This document shows positions 1 through 10,804 of a stretch of 64,000 nucleotides of DNA, piece after piece. The position numbers and the translations under genes were made by a program. The notes below the pieces were generated by a model. It made no database searches. It was not told the origin of the DNA and saw only the letters and a list, made by a program, of their open reading frames with translations. The stretch comes from Dacryopinax spathularia. Lineage: Eukaryota; Basidiomycota; Dacrymycetes; Dacrymycetales; Dacrymycetaceae. The stretch is from assembly GCA_037974965.1 (NCBI GenBank), contig JBBPFI010000009.1, positions 1,178,001 to 1,242,000 on the forward strand. Direction: 5' to 3'. Position 1 is the first letter of the stretch. Each line of letters opens with the position of its first letter.

Positions 1-97
1 AGGGCGGTGTGGAGGAGGGAGGAACGGTTGCGACGGCCCAGAACCGCCGTACGGCAGTCACTCGGAATGCAGCCGCCATCCCTCCGATACTCTTCCC

Positions 98-370
98 TCC
101 CTCTCGTCACTCTTCTCTTCCCTCTCCCCATCCCTCTCTCCTCCCCCTTCCCCTCCCCTCTCCCCTTCCCTCTCCCTCTCCCTCTCCCTCTCCCCTCTCC
201 CCGTCCCTCTCTCCTCCCCCTTCCCCTCCCCTCTCCCCTTCCCTCTCCCTCTCCCTCTCCCCTCTCCCCTTCCCTCTCCCTCTCCCTCTCCCCTCCCCCT
301 TCCTCTCCCCCTTCCTCTTCCTCGTCCTCCCTCTCGTCCTCCCTCTCGTCCTCTCCTTCGTCCTCCCAGT
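98..370. repeat. CT-rich low-complexity tract
   Basis: An almost pure pyrimidine run on the plus strand, built from variants of CCCTCTCC and CCTTCC, with a repeated block of about 60-70 bases in its middle. It lies just beyond the 3' end of the Tnp2-type transposase gene. Frames through it encode only Ser/Pro/Leu runs, so I treat it as non-coding. If the transposon extends this far, its left end lies within or beyond this tract and outside the window. Confidence 0.85.
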
Positions 371-425
371 CCCCTTCCCTTTCCCTGTTCCTACTCCCGA
401 GTGCGTGCTGACTCCGTTTCACAGG

Positions 426-3400
426 CTACTCGTCGCCTTCCACAAACGGCGGTTTCCTGTCAATGATGCACCAGCGGTCGCGTACATCAAGTACACGACC
501 CACAACTCCTTTTATCCCTGATATGTCCACAACCTGAAGTCCGGCGAGCTCCTTGAAGGCGAGAGCACTACCCGTTGGTGGGGGCCGGTTGTGCGGCTTG
601 CAGGGCTTGATGACAGCCAGCTGGAACTTCACCACACCAAGGCGAAGCTCGATTAGATGTTGTAGCTGGCCGTAGTGGACGATCTCGCGCATGAAGCGCC
701 CGGGTTGATACTGGAACTGGGGAGATGGTGAGTCTGCTCTTGTTTCCTGAGGATGGACTGGGCTTACCCTAACATAGGTCATATCCCGAGAATGACGATT
801 CTTCAATCCCCCGGCGGCATGTACTGTGTCGCCTCCATAAGGAAGGCAAAGCTTTCCATACTGATTGACCTGATCAGGGAGGGCGGCACGCACTGTTCGA
901 CCGTCAAGGTTGAGAAAGGCAGCCAGGTAGATAACCAGCTGAGTCTTGACGGCCGTACTGACTCGCAGAACAGATCTCGTGCCAAAAAGCTTTCGATGCC
1001 GGTTTACCCCCACCTTTGGCTTCTCAATCTCCTCGAGCGAGTACTGGAGTCGAAGTTTTCCCCATTGGGCAAGCCGGAGGATGTGCCGATCGATTCCAGG
1101 GTACGGATTTCTCCTTCCTGATACCGCATGCTGCAGCTCACCGCAATATCTCTCCATAGCGAACGCCCAGCACATCCAGACGGGCCTAGCGGATTCCACA
1201 CAGTCGGCAATGTGCAAGAGCGAGTGGATTGTCACTGGGCAGAGTCCTACGCGATCGGAACGTCCCTGGACGTATAGGCGTTCGTAGTCGACTACCCACT
1301 TGGCTAGACGAGTTCGGAGCTGGGTCGCAAAGCCTTGAGGATAGGAGAAGGCCAGGCAGTCGGAAATGCAGCTGGAGAGGTCGACCAGGTGCGTATAGTA
1401 TTCATTTCGTTCAAATCGACCTGCCAATACTACAGGGGCGTATTGGGTCACCCAAAGCATCCAGGCTTCTGCAGTAAACTGGTGCCGCTGTTTCAACAGG
1501 TGGGGTACTCGGCGTCCGTACGCTCCTGGCATCGCGTCTCCGCTTTCGACGACTTGCTCTGCAATTGCTGACTGGACGGCTTTGTGTAGGATGAAATCGT
1601 CACCATCCATGCTATACTTGCTTAGGCCGAGCCAGAGATCGAGCAGCAGAGGCACCACGTTCTCAAAGACGAGATGCATAAAGTCCAACGGGAACGAGGC
1701 AGGCCAGATTATACTTCCAAAGTGCCGCCAAATACTGACCCCCTTGATACCAGATTCCATCCCCAAGCGATCCCGCTCAGCTTTCGACCTTGCCGACTGT
1801 ACCTTCTCGGCGGTGTCTAGAATGACCTCGTGAGACCGCCGAGGGAGATGGAGAGGGTCGAGCTGGGAGGGAAGGAGAGGAGGAGGCTGAGGCTGAGGCT
1901 GAGGCTGATGAGGATGAGGATGATGAGGATGATGAGGACGAGCAGGACGAGCAGGACGAGGAGGAGGGAAGCCACGCCGGTCCAGAGGCACGCCGCTTGT
2001 CTTCTTCCTTTCCCCGTGCCGCACTGACGTGATGTCGCACATCCTGCATGGCTTGTGACCATTGTGGCCTTTGAAGTTCATCAGCTTGGCGACGGCCGGC
2101 ATGTCGCCAAACAGTACGATCAAATGGGCGCGTAACTTGAAGAATTCGTGTTTTGAAGCGTCATACGTCCTCACACCGTGCGCTAACTTGTAGAGCTCTT
2201 CGGCCAGCGGCCGATGGAACAAGTCCATGTCCTTCATCTGCTTCGGACCGGGAATGCAGCCAATCCGGAGTACGTTTTCCAGGTGCGTTCGCTCCTGCGG
2301 CGGCAGGTTGAAATTGAACAAAATTGTAGGCCAGGCTGTCGATCGAGGGCCTTTGAACGGTGCAAATCCATCGGTGGACAGTCCCAGAGCAATATCTCGA
2401 GGTGAGTCGAAGTACTTGTGCGGGAGGATTTCGCCGTTAACTTCTACACGGCGGCCCAGGAGCGTCTTGTACAGATTTCCTTGGAAGATGTCTGTCATAT
2501 CGCAATGATACAAGTGTTGGCTGGCGCGATAGGAGCTGAGCAACGCAGCTCTTTCCACATTCTCGTACTGCGCCTGCAGCTGAGGAATGAGCGGTAGGTA
2601 CTGGTACTGGCGATACGGCTTTCCATTCGGCCTGAGGCGTGGCTCTCCACACCATGAACATGAGTTGAGCTCGGCAAGCGAGCCAGTGTAGGCCATGCAC
2701 GAATTCTTGCAGCAATCGTAGCTGACAAACTTCAACACAGATACGAATTTCACTCGGCGCTCGATCTGCGAGAGGGGCGGGAAGACCTCAGGATAGGCGA
2801 TACTGAGGTGTTGGTAATGCGCGTCTAACAGGTGCGCTTTCGTTTTGTTGCAGAAGGCCTTGAACGTGAGCTTATCCGCGTTTGATAGTACATCTGCCTG
2901 CTATTAGAACACGCCTGAGCTACGAGTACATGGCTACCTACCAGGAATAGCCCGCAGCCCGAGCTCGAGCTCGTCGCTGGAGTCGTCCAGCTCAGCTTCA
3001 GCCTCCCTCTCCCCCTCCTCCTCTTCGTCCTCCTCGTCCGCCTCGTCCTCCTCGTCCTCCTCCTCGTCCTCCCACCCTTCCAGGGCTCTTTCCCAGGGCT
3101 CCGGTTCCCCCTCATCATCCGTCTCCTCCTGCTCTTCCTGCTCGTGCTCCTGTTCGTCCCCCCCCTCCCCAATCCCCATCCCCATCCCCTCCTCCCCATC
3201 CATCCCCTCCTCCCCCTCCATCCCCTCCTCCATCCCCTCCTTCCCCTCCTCCCCCTCCTGCCCCATCGGCTGGTCTCTTGGCTCCTCTCCGTCAGTCGTC
3301 TCGCTGTCAAGGTCCGTGCCTTCGTCTGGTTGAGCAGCTTGGCGAACTCGTTCCCGATGCATCGCTTGACGCTCTCGCTGATTTGCTCTTCTTTCAGCCT

Positions 3401-3509
3401 CTTCTTGCTCGCGTTGCTTTTTGGCAGCTACTCGATGCTTGTAGCGCTGAGTCCTCTTCAAGTTTCGTCCGCAGCAACGACAACGCTTCAGCCCCGACGA
3501 CTTCGCCAT
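426..3509 (-). CDS. Tnp2-type (CACTA-like) transposase
   Basis: Probable DNA transposase of the Tnp2 family common in mushroom genomes. Exons are 3509-2942 and 2893-426; the 48-nt intron closes in frame and gives about 1011 residues. A second in-frame intron is likely at 767-717 (51 nt, GTAAGC...CAG), which would remove 17 residues. The N-terminus has a Cys-rich start (CRCCGRN), followed by a very acidic Glu/Asp/Gly tract to about residue 185. The second exon has a CxxC pair (CSWCGE), then the family block HLIVLFGDMPAVAKLMNFKG followed by CRMCD, then the C-terminal block LLHIADCVES...CWAFAMERYCGEL. A His/Pro/Gln run interrupts the centre and corresponds to a CTC/GCC-rich tract near 1860-1970. 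No stop interrupts the reading frame. A divergent partner gene starts 314 bp away. The assignment rests on recalled family motifs, not a search. Confidence 0.82.
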
Positions 3510-3822
3510 GAACGAAAAGAGACAGAGAGCGGGGATTGGTCCCGCTGATGAAAACAAAGTCGGATCCACTAATCTGGGTAAGTCCTTGTTTGTTTATGTA
3601 CATCGGCCGATCCTCGGCTCCCAACACGTTTTTTCACTCGTTGCTGATTGCGCTTATCACAGGAAAAAAATGTTTTGCCTACTTAAACACGGTGCGTCCC
3701 CTCCCATCCTACCCAACATGCCCTTCTGGTCTGATCTTGCAGATTCCCCGTCTATCAGCTGTTTCCTCAACGCTCCACCTTCAGACGAAGTCGACACTCC
3801 CGCCTCGCTCATCCCGCCCACC

Positions 3823-5555
3823 ATGACCACTCGTCGATCTGCTCGCAACAACCCCCGTTCCGTCGAGCCAGCACTGCCCACCATGGCCGAACCGTCCCCT
3901 GCCCCCGAGCCTGAAGAGTTGGTGTTGAAGTGGGAGGCGGTGGCGAAGGGGCTGGAGCGGGAAGCGCTGGAGAAGGAGGTGATGGAGAAGGAGGTGGTGG
4001 AGAAGGAGGTGGTGGAGGTGGTGGAGAAGGTGGTGGAGAAGAAGGGGACGAAGGCGGCAAAGGCGGCGAAGGCGGCGAAGGGGAAGGAGGCGCTGAAGAA
4101 GGTGCAGGCGTTGGAGGAGGTGAGTGTGGCGATGGCAGGGATGGGAAGAGAGCAAGTGCAGGAGGGGAGGGGAAGGTGGTGAAGGAGAAGGTGGTGAAGG
4201 AGAAGGTGGTGAAGGGGATGGGGATGGGAGCGAAGGGGAAAGGGGTTGCAGGGAAGGGAGCGCGGGGAGAGGGAGGGAAGGGGATGGCGAAGGGAGCGAA
4301 GGGAGGGAAGGGAGGAGAGAAGAGAGCGAAGCGAGCGAAGGGAGAGGTGGACAAAGAGAATGTCCCCGCAGAAGCTGAGGAGCTCGGGTCTCCGACCTTT
4401 TCCTTACCCCCTACCGCTGTTGCCGACCCGACCACCGCCTCCCTTGCCCTCACGCTCTCCCATCCCCGCTCAGCTGGTCTCTTCTCGGCCGTACAAGAGA
4501 TCAGCTTGGACGACGAGCCGGTCCCAACTAAGTCTGCCGAGAAACACGCCTTGTCTTCCAACGAAGCTGAAGCAGTGCTGCCGTCAACGAAACGTGCAAA
4601 GAAGGCGCCGACGAAACAGCTCGACAATGCGCTCGACCTTACCATTTTCAACTCGAAGAAGGTCCCTCTGAAGCAGCAGCTGGTGGAGAAGGAGAAGGAG
4701 ATGGAGGAGATGCAGCGTCTGGTGCTCTCTATGCAAGGTAGGCCCATTGGCACTGGTCGGATTGTTGCTTACGAGCTTGTAGCCCAGCTGAGCCAGACGA
4801 AGAAGAAGCTGAAGAAGGAGAAGAAGAAGAGCGCTCCCCCTGCTCCCGTTGCGCTCATTCCAAAGCCACCTGGCTCGGCAAGTAGATTGTCTGTTGGGGG
4901 CTACAATGTTCAATGTGCGATGAGTCTGGAGGGAAAAAATGATCAATACAACAAAATACTGGTAAGTCTATTCTATACTACATTTCTTACAGCTAACTAA
5001 TCTACTATCTAGCGCGTAGTTCGCCGCGCTTGTGCCACTCATAAGATTGAGCCAGGCACTCTCATGATGGATATCCATGAAGAAGTGCTCGGCAAAGTCT
5101 TTAAGACTGTAAGCAGGGCAAACCACTCATGAGGACGCGTGCTAACATGTCTGTAGGCTCGTCTTAAGTGTCCGGAGCTAGCTAAGTGCGAGCGGGACTG
5201 GGCCACCCGTGATATGGTCCACCAGTACGTGAAGAATGCGCGCTTCGTGGAGATTGCCCCGGAACGTGAGCAGAGGCGTGCCGAGAAACAACGCAAGGCG
5301 CTCGAGTTGAACAGGGAGGTTGCGACGGCGGCCCTGCTAAGTGTTGGGAAGAAAGTCGCTCGTCGTGCCGAGGGCAATGGAGAGGGTGCGGAGGAGGGGG
5401 ATGAGGGCGAGGGGGATGATGAGGATGAAGGGGATGATAGCAGCAATGATGATGCTGCCGAGGGCGAGGGGGAGGATGATGACGACGATACGGATGATGA
5501 CGACGAGGACGGCGATGAGGACAGCGGGGACAACAGCGCCGACGACAGCGACTAG
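3823..5555 (+). CDS. charged low-complexity protein, probable transposon partner
   Basis: Unnamed protein encoded head-to-head with the Tnp2 transposase. Proposed exons are 3823-4119, 4170-4737, 4783-4961, 5013-5108 and 5157-5555; they sum to 513 codons (512 residues). The first junction lies in a GGAG-rich tract with a weak acceptor and is the least sure. The N-terminal half is Lys/Glu/Ala/Gly repeat sequence with coiled-coil character (for example VVKEKVVKEKVVKG). A Lys-rich segment (KKKLKKEKKK) leads into a more ordered block starting IPKPPGSASR, then YNKILRVVRRAC and CERDWATRDMVHQYVKNARF. It ends in a long Asp/Glu tail. The ordered block resembles uncharacterised Agaricomycete proteins I recall with a KPxGxAGRG motif and a WAT/WPxxDMVKxxLKN motif. 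A DNA-binding accessory role is inference only. Confidence 0.62.
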
Positions 5556-6520
5556 GTCAGCGCCGACGTCCCATTGCTCTCCATTAACGCTGACTCGGAC
5601 TGCGTTTGTAGGTCTAAAAAAGCGACCGCCAGGCTTCAAAGTAGCCCTAGAAGTGCATGCTTAAGCGCCTTATGCGCTTTCTTATCCTCCTGTCCATAGT
5701 ACTGTCAAATCGTTATTTCATTACATCCTGCGCTTATCTACACTACTGCACTTGTGCAGTTCACTATTCTACTCGTTTACAGCGTGCCAAACCAAGTGCA
5801 ATGTGTACTAATCGGATGAGTACGGGAGTACCATTGGCACTTACATGGAGTACCTCCGGCACTGGTTTCGGTCCTCGAAATCAGCGCCGCCAGGGTTCCC
5901 AGTGCCTGCAGGAGAAATGTGCAGTACGAGAACATCGGTTTGGGTGCAGTTTGGACCCTATTCGCAATATTTTTGCGCGTCACTGTAGCTGGCGTTATCG
6001 GTGTCCTCGACCGAAGGTATGCCGAACAATGAAGACCATAAGGAGGCCAAAGACGGAGTTTGTCAAGTGCGGAGATCTGGGCCGAGCGCCCAAACGGCGA
6101 GCGCTTGTCGGGCTCAAAACATCGGACCAGTGGCGCACGTTCCAGTTACATAAGACCAGGAGCCTGGCATGGAGCATGCCACTCACCGGGCCAAACGGCA
6201 TGCATTGTAACGATGTACATACAAAGGTCATGGAATAAGCGGTAAGGATTCGGACGACAATGGGTATGGGTATAATGCCTTTTGAAATACATGTGCAGAA
6301 ATGTTCGTATGAATGTCCACCACGATTCGCTACATCGTCGACGAATGCCTCTGGGCGTAGTGCTTGCCCAAAGCCTAAGCTGTAGGACGAGGAGTGACAA
6401 TCCAAGCACTCTCCAGGCCAGCCTTGCTAACTCGTCTCTGAGGCTGCAGCGTTCTCCTGTCAACGGGCACCTTCCTGAGCCTAGTGTCAGTTTAAGTCCG
6501 AACAAAGGACAATACGGAAC
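5556..6520. other. gene-poor interval right of the Tnp2 block
   Basis: Nearly 1 kb with no gene I can support. The open frames here, including one of 193 codons on the plus strand, have no recognisable motifs. Near 5793-5845 an imperfect inverted repeat (AAGTGCAATG with CATTGGCACTT) could form a hairpin. If the Tnp2 element has a right terminal repeat it should lie here, but I could not see a convincing CACTA terminus. Confidence 0.5.
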
Positions 6521-9500
6521 TCACCTAGCGTGCACATACCTCCCCTCAGAGTCCTTAACTTCCTTCTCCGTCGCCGCATCCCCCAGCCTGCTGCTAACAG
6601 GCGTATGCTCCTCCGCCTCCTCAGGCACGTCATTCCCATCCTTCCTCTCACCAGTAAGGACAAGCACATCCTCCACACTCGCTCCTCTCCAAAGCGGTGG
6701 CAAGCTCTCCCTCGCCCCTCCTCCCCGTCCATGCCTGCGCAAGCCCAAACCCATCGGCTTGGCTGCCCTTGCCCCTCTGCCCGCACCGGAGTCTGCTGCA
6801 CCTAAGCCCGTTCCGACACCAACGCTCTTCGTGCCCAGCTGGCTCTCCTCAAACTTCATGAGCTCACTCACGAACCCAATATTCGGCGAGATCCCCTGGC
6901 GTTTCTCCATAACGTACGCATAAGCCTTCGAGAGCGGCCAGGAATGGGCGTGGATCAGGTAGCCCATCACCACAGTGACGCTCCGGCTCTTGCCGGCTTT
7001 ACAGTGCACGTACGTTGGCGAATCATGCAGCCGCGCGTCGTCCAAAAAAAGACAAGCAGCGCGCACGCCGCGGCCGATGTTCTCTTCGTCCACCGTGTCA
7101 CGCATAGGGACACGCTCGTACATCTCGAATTTCCGCCGCAGGCCGAGGCCGTTGTCGTCGTCGCATTCTTCGGCCATGTTGAGGATACGCTTGATGCCGA
7201 GATCGAGCAACTGCTGGACTTCGTCGTCTGTTTGAGGTTCGGGTCCGAGGTAGAGGAATCCAGGCAGGATCTGGGAGACGATGAATGGCTGAGGGGCCGA
7301 GCTGGAGGTCGGTGTGGCAGGTAAGCCGGCTGTGGCATGTCCATCCCTGTGCGGAGCAGGGGAATGAGGCGTCCGGGGCGGGTAGTCGAACGGGGCCGTA
7401 TGGGGCCTAAGAGCGATAGGCGACTTGGGTGGAAGAGGACTCCCTGCGCCGCGCGAGATGGGTGAGAGGGGTAAAGGGAGGGGAGAGAGCAGACCCGGGC
7501 TGCGAGGCGGGACGGCGAGCCGAGGGCTGGGAGGGATGATCTTGAGCAGACCAGGTGAAGGAGGGACAGGAGCAGTGTTGCTCCGTATAGGCGCGGTTCG
7601 TAACTGCAACTTAGGCGGGAGCGGGCTCTGACTGCCGCTGTTTGGCGTTAGGCCCAAGCCGAGAGTTGGAAGTTCACCAGAAGCAGTGAGCGTGCCCATC
7701 CTTCTTGGTGTGCGGGGGAAACAGGCCGCACTAGGTGGAGGGGAGGGCGAAGCGTCCACTATCCTCGGAAGGCCAAGTGGTCGGAGTGCGCCAACGGCCT
7801 GTATAGGCGCCGGAGAGAGCAAGGGCGGCCCAGCGATCTGGCCTGATCCTTGCGAGCCCGAGCCCGTTCCAGAGCCAGTTGATGATGAACCAGCACCAGC
7901 CCCAGAGCCAGACCCTGACCCGTAATCGCCGCTCCTGGGCGTATCCTGCCCCCCCACCCCCCTGTCAACCTCGAGCATCACCCGCCTCCTAGCGCTCGCC
8001 ACGTCCGTCCTGAGGCTAAAAAGGCCCTGACTACCGTTCGTGCCCGTGCTCGCTGCCGTGCCCGGTGGGGCCGACAGGCCAGTCCGGGGTGTATGTACGT
8101 GCCCAGCTGGGGGAGCAGACGTCTCCTGTCCATGCGCAGGAAATGCAGCAGAGGAGCGTTGTTGGCCGTGACCGTGTTGCTGAGCATGGCTGGCGGGCTC
8201 ATCCCACCCTTCTCCTCCCACCAGCAGATTTCCGGCTTCCGGCAAGCCGCGTAGTGCGCCAAAGCCTCCAACGAGGTAGAAGACGTTCCCCTCCCCTGCC
8301 AAAGGCAACAGCACGGCCGCGAGCGTCCATGCCTGACTGAGCGCACGCACGGACTGCCGGGTGGAAGGGTCCATCTCTTCGTCATAGATGATCACTCTTC
8401 CATCCCACCTCCTCACACCTTCTCCGTCTGCCTCTGCTTCTGCCCCTGTCTCTGCCTCTGTCTCTGCCTCTCCTTCTCTCGATCTCGTGCCGGAGGAAGC
8501 AGACCCAGAGGCGGAGAGCAACCCATCCCAAACAGACCGACCAAATTCAGTCGTCACATACCCCCTCAACCCCTCCCACCCAAGCCCCGAACCCGGTCCA
8601 AGCTTCGCATACCGCTTAAGGATCAAGCTCGGGATAGCGAGGTTGACAGACGAGGCAAGGCGGAGGGAGATGTAGGAGGGCAGGGGGCGGGTGTCGATGA
8701 TGAGCGGCTGGGGCCGGCTCGAGGGAGAGGGAGAGGGAGAGGGGAGTAGGTTTAGAAGGTCGGAGGCGGTTAGCGCTACTGGTCCTGTTGTTCCTGTTCC
8801 CGCAATGGCCGAGCTGGGGAGTGCGAGACTCCCGCCGCTCCTGGGTAGTGGTCGACCTGGGGATGTATGCCCCCCGAAGTTGAGAGAAGGAGAAGGAGAC
8901 GGAGCGCTCCCGAGTCCTCTTCTCGCCGCTGGAGGAGCAGGAGGGCTGGACAGAGGCGCGGACGAGGGAGGGGAAGGGATGGGTCGCATGACTTTTTGTT
9001 GCTGGTGCTGCGAGCTGTGTGGAGCTGGAGCTGGAGCGGATGGAGGGGTGGAGGAGCTTGTTGGGAGGGGGACGGGGCTGGGAGGGTTTGCGGCGGATGG
9101 AGTGGATTGGGGGGCGGGAGGGCGGTAGGATGATGGTGCGCTGGAGAGGGAGAGGGAGGCAGCGAATGGCGAGACCGACACTGACTTTCCTGCTGCTGCT
9201 GCTGCTCCAGCCGCTGCTTGAGTAGCAGAACCAGAACCAGAAACGGAGGCAGAGGCAGAGATAGCAGCCAAGTTCCGTCTGGAAGCGCTCTTCGGAGACA
9301 GAGGAGGCTGGGCTGGTCTCTTGCGTTGGTCTGGACTGACCGCTGGTGCTGCTCCTGCTGCAGGGGGTTGGACCGGAGCGTGCGACGAGGTGGAGAGATT
9401 GGAGGGCAGGGCGAGGGTGAAAGCTGCTGTCGCAGTTGACGACGACTTGCTCGAGGTGGTCGAGGAGGAGGAAGAAGACGCGAGAGAAGAGGAGGAAGCG

Positions 9501-10804
9501 AGCTGGGGTGAGTACGTCTTTGACTGACTTGGGGGTTGGTAGTCTCGGTAGATAGGTAGCTCTTCTGACGATGAACTGGGCTTGAACACGGCGGCGGCAG
9601 CAGCGGAGGAGGAGGAGGTGGGGATGGGACGTGTTGAGGATAAGGATGAGGATGATGGCGTAGCCGCTGACGTGCCTGTTGGCGCTGCTGTTCCTCCTGA
9701 TCCTGCTTTTGATGCTCCTGATGCGTTCGATGTGAAGGGTGAAGCTGATGATGCGAAAGGTGAAGGTGAAGGTGATGATCCCTCCCCTAGACGCGTATAG
9801 CACGGATCAGAAGCCACCAAATCGTCGGGGTATCCGACTTCCGGCCTCAATCCCTCGACAGAGCGAGGAGGGGCAACAGGAGGAAGAGCGGACCGAGCAG
9901 CAGGTGGGGCGGGAGTAGCGGGTGGTCGTGCGGAGAGAACGGGTGTCGGAGGGTAGGCACTTGCTGGGCTTTCCTCCTCTCCCAGCTGAGCTTGAGGGTG
10001 AGGGTGAGGATGTAGGTATGGCCCAGGGATGAGACGCGGCGGGTGCGGCGGTGCCGCCGGGATCCGAAGCGTGTTTCGCAGTGCAGGGGATGGTGATGTT
10101 TCATCCTCCTTCCTCCTCTCCTCCAAAGAGAAGAGCACAGCAGCACCGCCTCCCTCCCTCTCCCTTTCACTCTCCGGACCATCTGCTCTTTCAAGCCAAG
10201 GCGAAGAGGAGGAGGAGGAAGCAGAGGAGGCCTGGGAGGAGAGATCAAGTCGCCTAATAGGCCTCTCACGCAGGTTGCCCCGCACGCTCCAGGCGAGCTG
10301 TTTGAGTCTCTGCATTTCGCGCTTCCACTCCTCTTCCTCTTCCTCTTCCTCTTCCTCTTCCTCTTCCTCTTCCTCTTCGTCCTCTTCCGCTTGTTCCTCT
10401 CTCTCCTCATCCTTTCCCTCTTCCCCCTTCCCATCTCTAGCAGCGGTCACCTCTCCATACGGATTGTACCCCATACGACTCTCCTCCCACGGCCTGCTAG
10501 CGGCCCCAGCGCTATCAGCAGAAAAAGGCACACTACTGTCCAGCGTCAGCGGGGAGTCGACTTCCCCGCCCCCCTTGGCGAAATGAGCGAGGGTAAGAGC
10601 AGCCGGTAGGGAGGGGGGCATGGCCAATGGCGGCGGAGGAGCAGGTTTTGGTCGGTCCATGGAGGAAGGGGGAGGGGGAGGAGGAGGAGGAGGGTGGCGG
10701 GCCAGCGAGTGGGACGTCGTCTTTGGAGGGAGTGTATGCGGGTGCGGGTGCGGGTGATGCGATGGGGAGGCGGAGGGCTGCGGTTGCGCCGGTATACCGG
10801 GCAT
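6521..10804 (-). CDS. dual-specificity phosphatase with rhodanese domain (MAP-kinase phosphatase type)
   Basis: Single long frame of 1427 residues. The phosphatase domain lies at about residues 1172-1323, with the signature HCKAGKSRS (catalytic Cys1268) and the expected general-acid Asp1236 in DTVDEEN, about 32 residues upstream. A rhodanese-like domain lies at about 700-865 (LIIDTRPLPSY...VIIYDEEMD...YLVGGFGALR). It seems to lack an active-site Cys, as in MAP-kinase phosphatases where this fold docks the kinase. The first 690 residues are disordered Ser/Pro/Ala runs, including a poly-Glu block near 140-160. Domain order matches fungal MAPK phosphatases of the Msg5/Rok1 kind, so dephosphorylation of a MAP kinase is expected. 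A GTATGT just before the stop could be a splice donor, so the last residues are uncertain. The start was taken as the first ATG; Met49 is an alternative. Confidence 0.9.
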   Translation of the reverse strand: MPGIPAQPQPSASPSHHPHPHPHTLPPKTTSHSLARHPPPPPPPPPSSMDRPKPAPPPPLAMPPSLPAALTLAHFAKGGGEVDSPLTLDSSVPFSADSAGAASRPWEESRMGYNPYGEVTAARDGKGEEGKDEEREEQAEEDEEEEEEEEEEEEEEEEEWKREMQRLKQLAWSVRGNLRERPIRRLDLSSQASSASSSSSSPWLERADGPESEREREGGGAAVLFSLEERRKEDETSPSPALRNTLRIPAAPPHPPRLIPGPYLHPHPHPQAQLGEEESPASAYPPTPVLSARPPATPAPPAARSALPPVAPPRSVEGLRPEVGYPDDLVASDPCYTRLGEGSSPSPSPFASSASPFTSNASGASKAGSGGTAAPTGTSAATPSSSSLSSTRPIPTSSSSAAAAAVFKPSSSSEELPIYRDYQPPSQSKTYSPQLASSSSLASSSSSSTTSSKSSSTATAAFTLALPSNLSTSSHAPVQPPAAGAAPAVSPDQRKRPAQPPLSPKSASRRNLAAISASASVSGSGSATQAAAGAAAAAGKSVSVSPFAASLSLSSAPSSYRPPAPQSTPSAANPPSPVPLPTSSSTPPSAPAPAPHSSQHQQQKVMRPIPSPPSSAPLSSPPAPPAARRGLGSAPSPSPSLNFGGHTSPGRPLPRSGGSLALPSSAIAGTGTTGPVALTASDLLNLLPSPSPSPSSRPQPLIIDTRPLPSYISLRLASSVNLAIPSLILKRYAKLGPGSGLGWEGLRGYVTTEFGRSVWDGLLSASGSASSGTRSREGEAETEAETGAEAEADGEGVRRWDGRVIIYDEEMDPSTRQSVRALSQAWTLAAVLLPLAGEGNVFYLVGGFGALRGLPEAGNLLVGGEGWDEPASHAQQHGHGQQRSSAAFPAHGQETSAPPAGHVHTPRTGLSAPPGTAASTGTNGSQGLFSLRTDVASARRRVMLEVDRGVGGQDTPRSGDYGSGSGSGAGAGSSSTGSGTGSGSQGSGQIAGPPLLSPAPIQAVGALRPLGLPRIVDASPSPPPSAACFPRTPRRMGTLTASGELPTLGLGLTPNSGSQSPLPPKLQLRTAPIRSNTAPVPPSPGLLKIIPPSPRLAVPPRSPGLLSPLPLPLSPISRGAGSPLPPKSPIALRPHTAPFDYPPRTPHSPAPHRDGHATAGLPATPTSSSAPQPFIVSQILPGFLYLGPEPQTDDEVQQLLDLGIKRILNMAEECDDDNGLGLRRKFEMYERVPMRDTVDEENIGRGVRAACLFLDDARLHDSPTYVHCKAGKSRSVTVVMGYLIHAHSWPLSKAYAYVMEKRQGISPNIGFVSELMKFEESQLGTKSVGVGTGLGAADSGAGRGARAAKPMGLGLRRHGRGGGARESLPPLWRGASVEDVLVLTGERKDGNDVPEEAEEHTPVSSRLGDAATEKEVKDSEGRYVHAR
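10326..10392. repeat. TTCCTC/GAGGAA simple repeat
   Basis: About ten tandem copies of CTCTTC/TTCCTC on the plus strand. Read on the minus strand inside the phosphatase gene they encode a run of glutamates around residues 140-160. Length variation would change the poly-Glu run without breaking the frame. Confidence 0.85.

Noticed and set aside
5735-5770. CACTACTGCAC...GTGCAG...CACTA stretch as a CACTA-type element end
   Set aside because: It is a short local palindrome, and the other end of the element is outside the window, so no terminal-repeat match can be shown.
5657-6238. 193-codon plus-strand frame right of the Tnp2 block
   Set aside because: Overlapping frames on the other strand are equally long, and none shows family features or splice logic.
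8616-9803. 395-codon minus-strand frame inside the phosphatase gene
   Set aside because: It is a shadow of the Ser-rich coding region of the phosphatase in another frame of the same strand.
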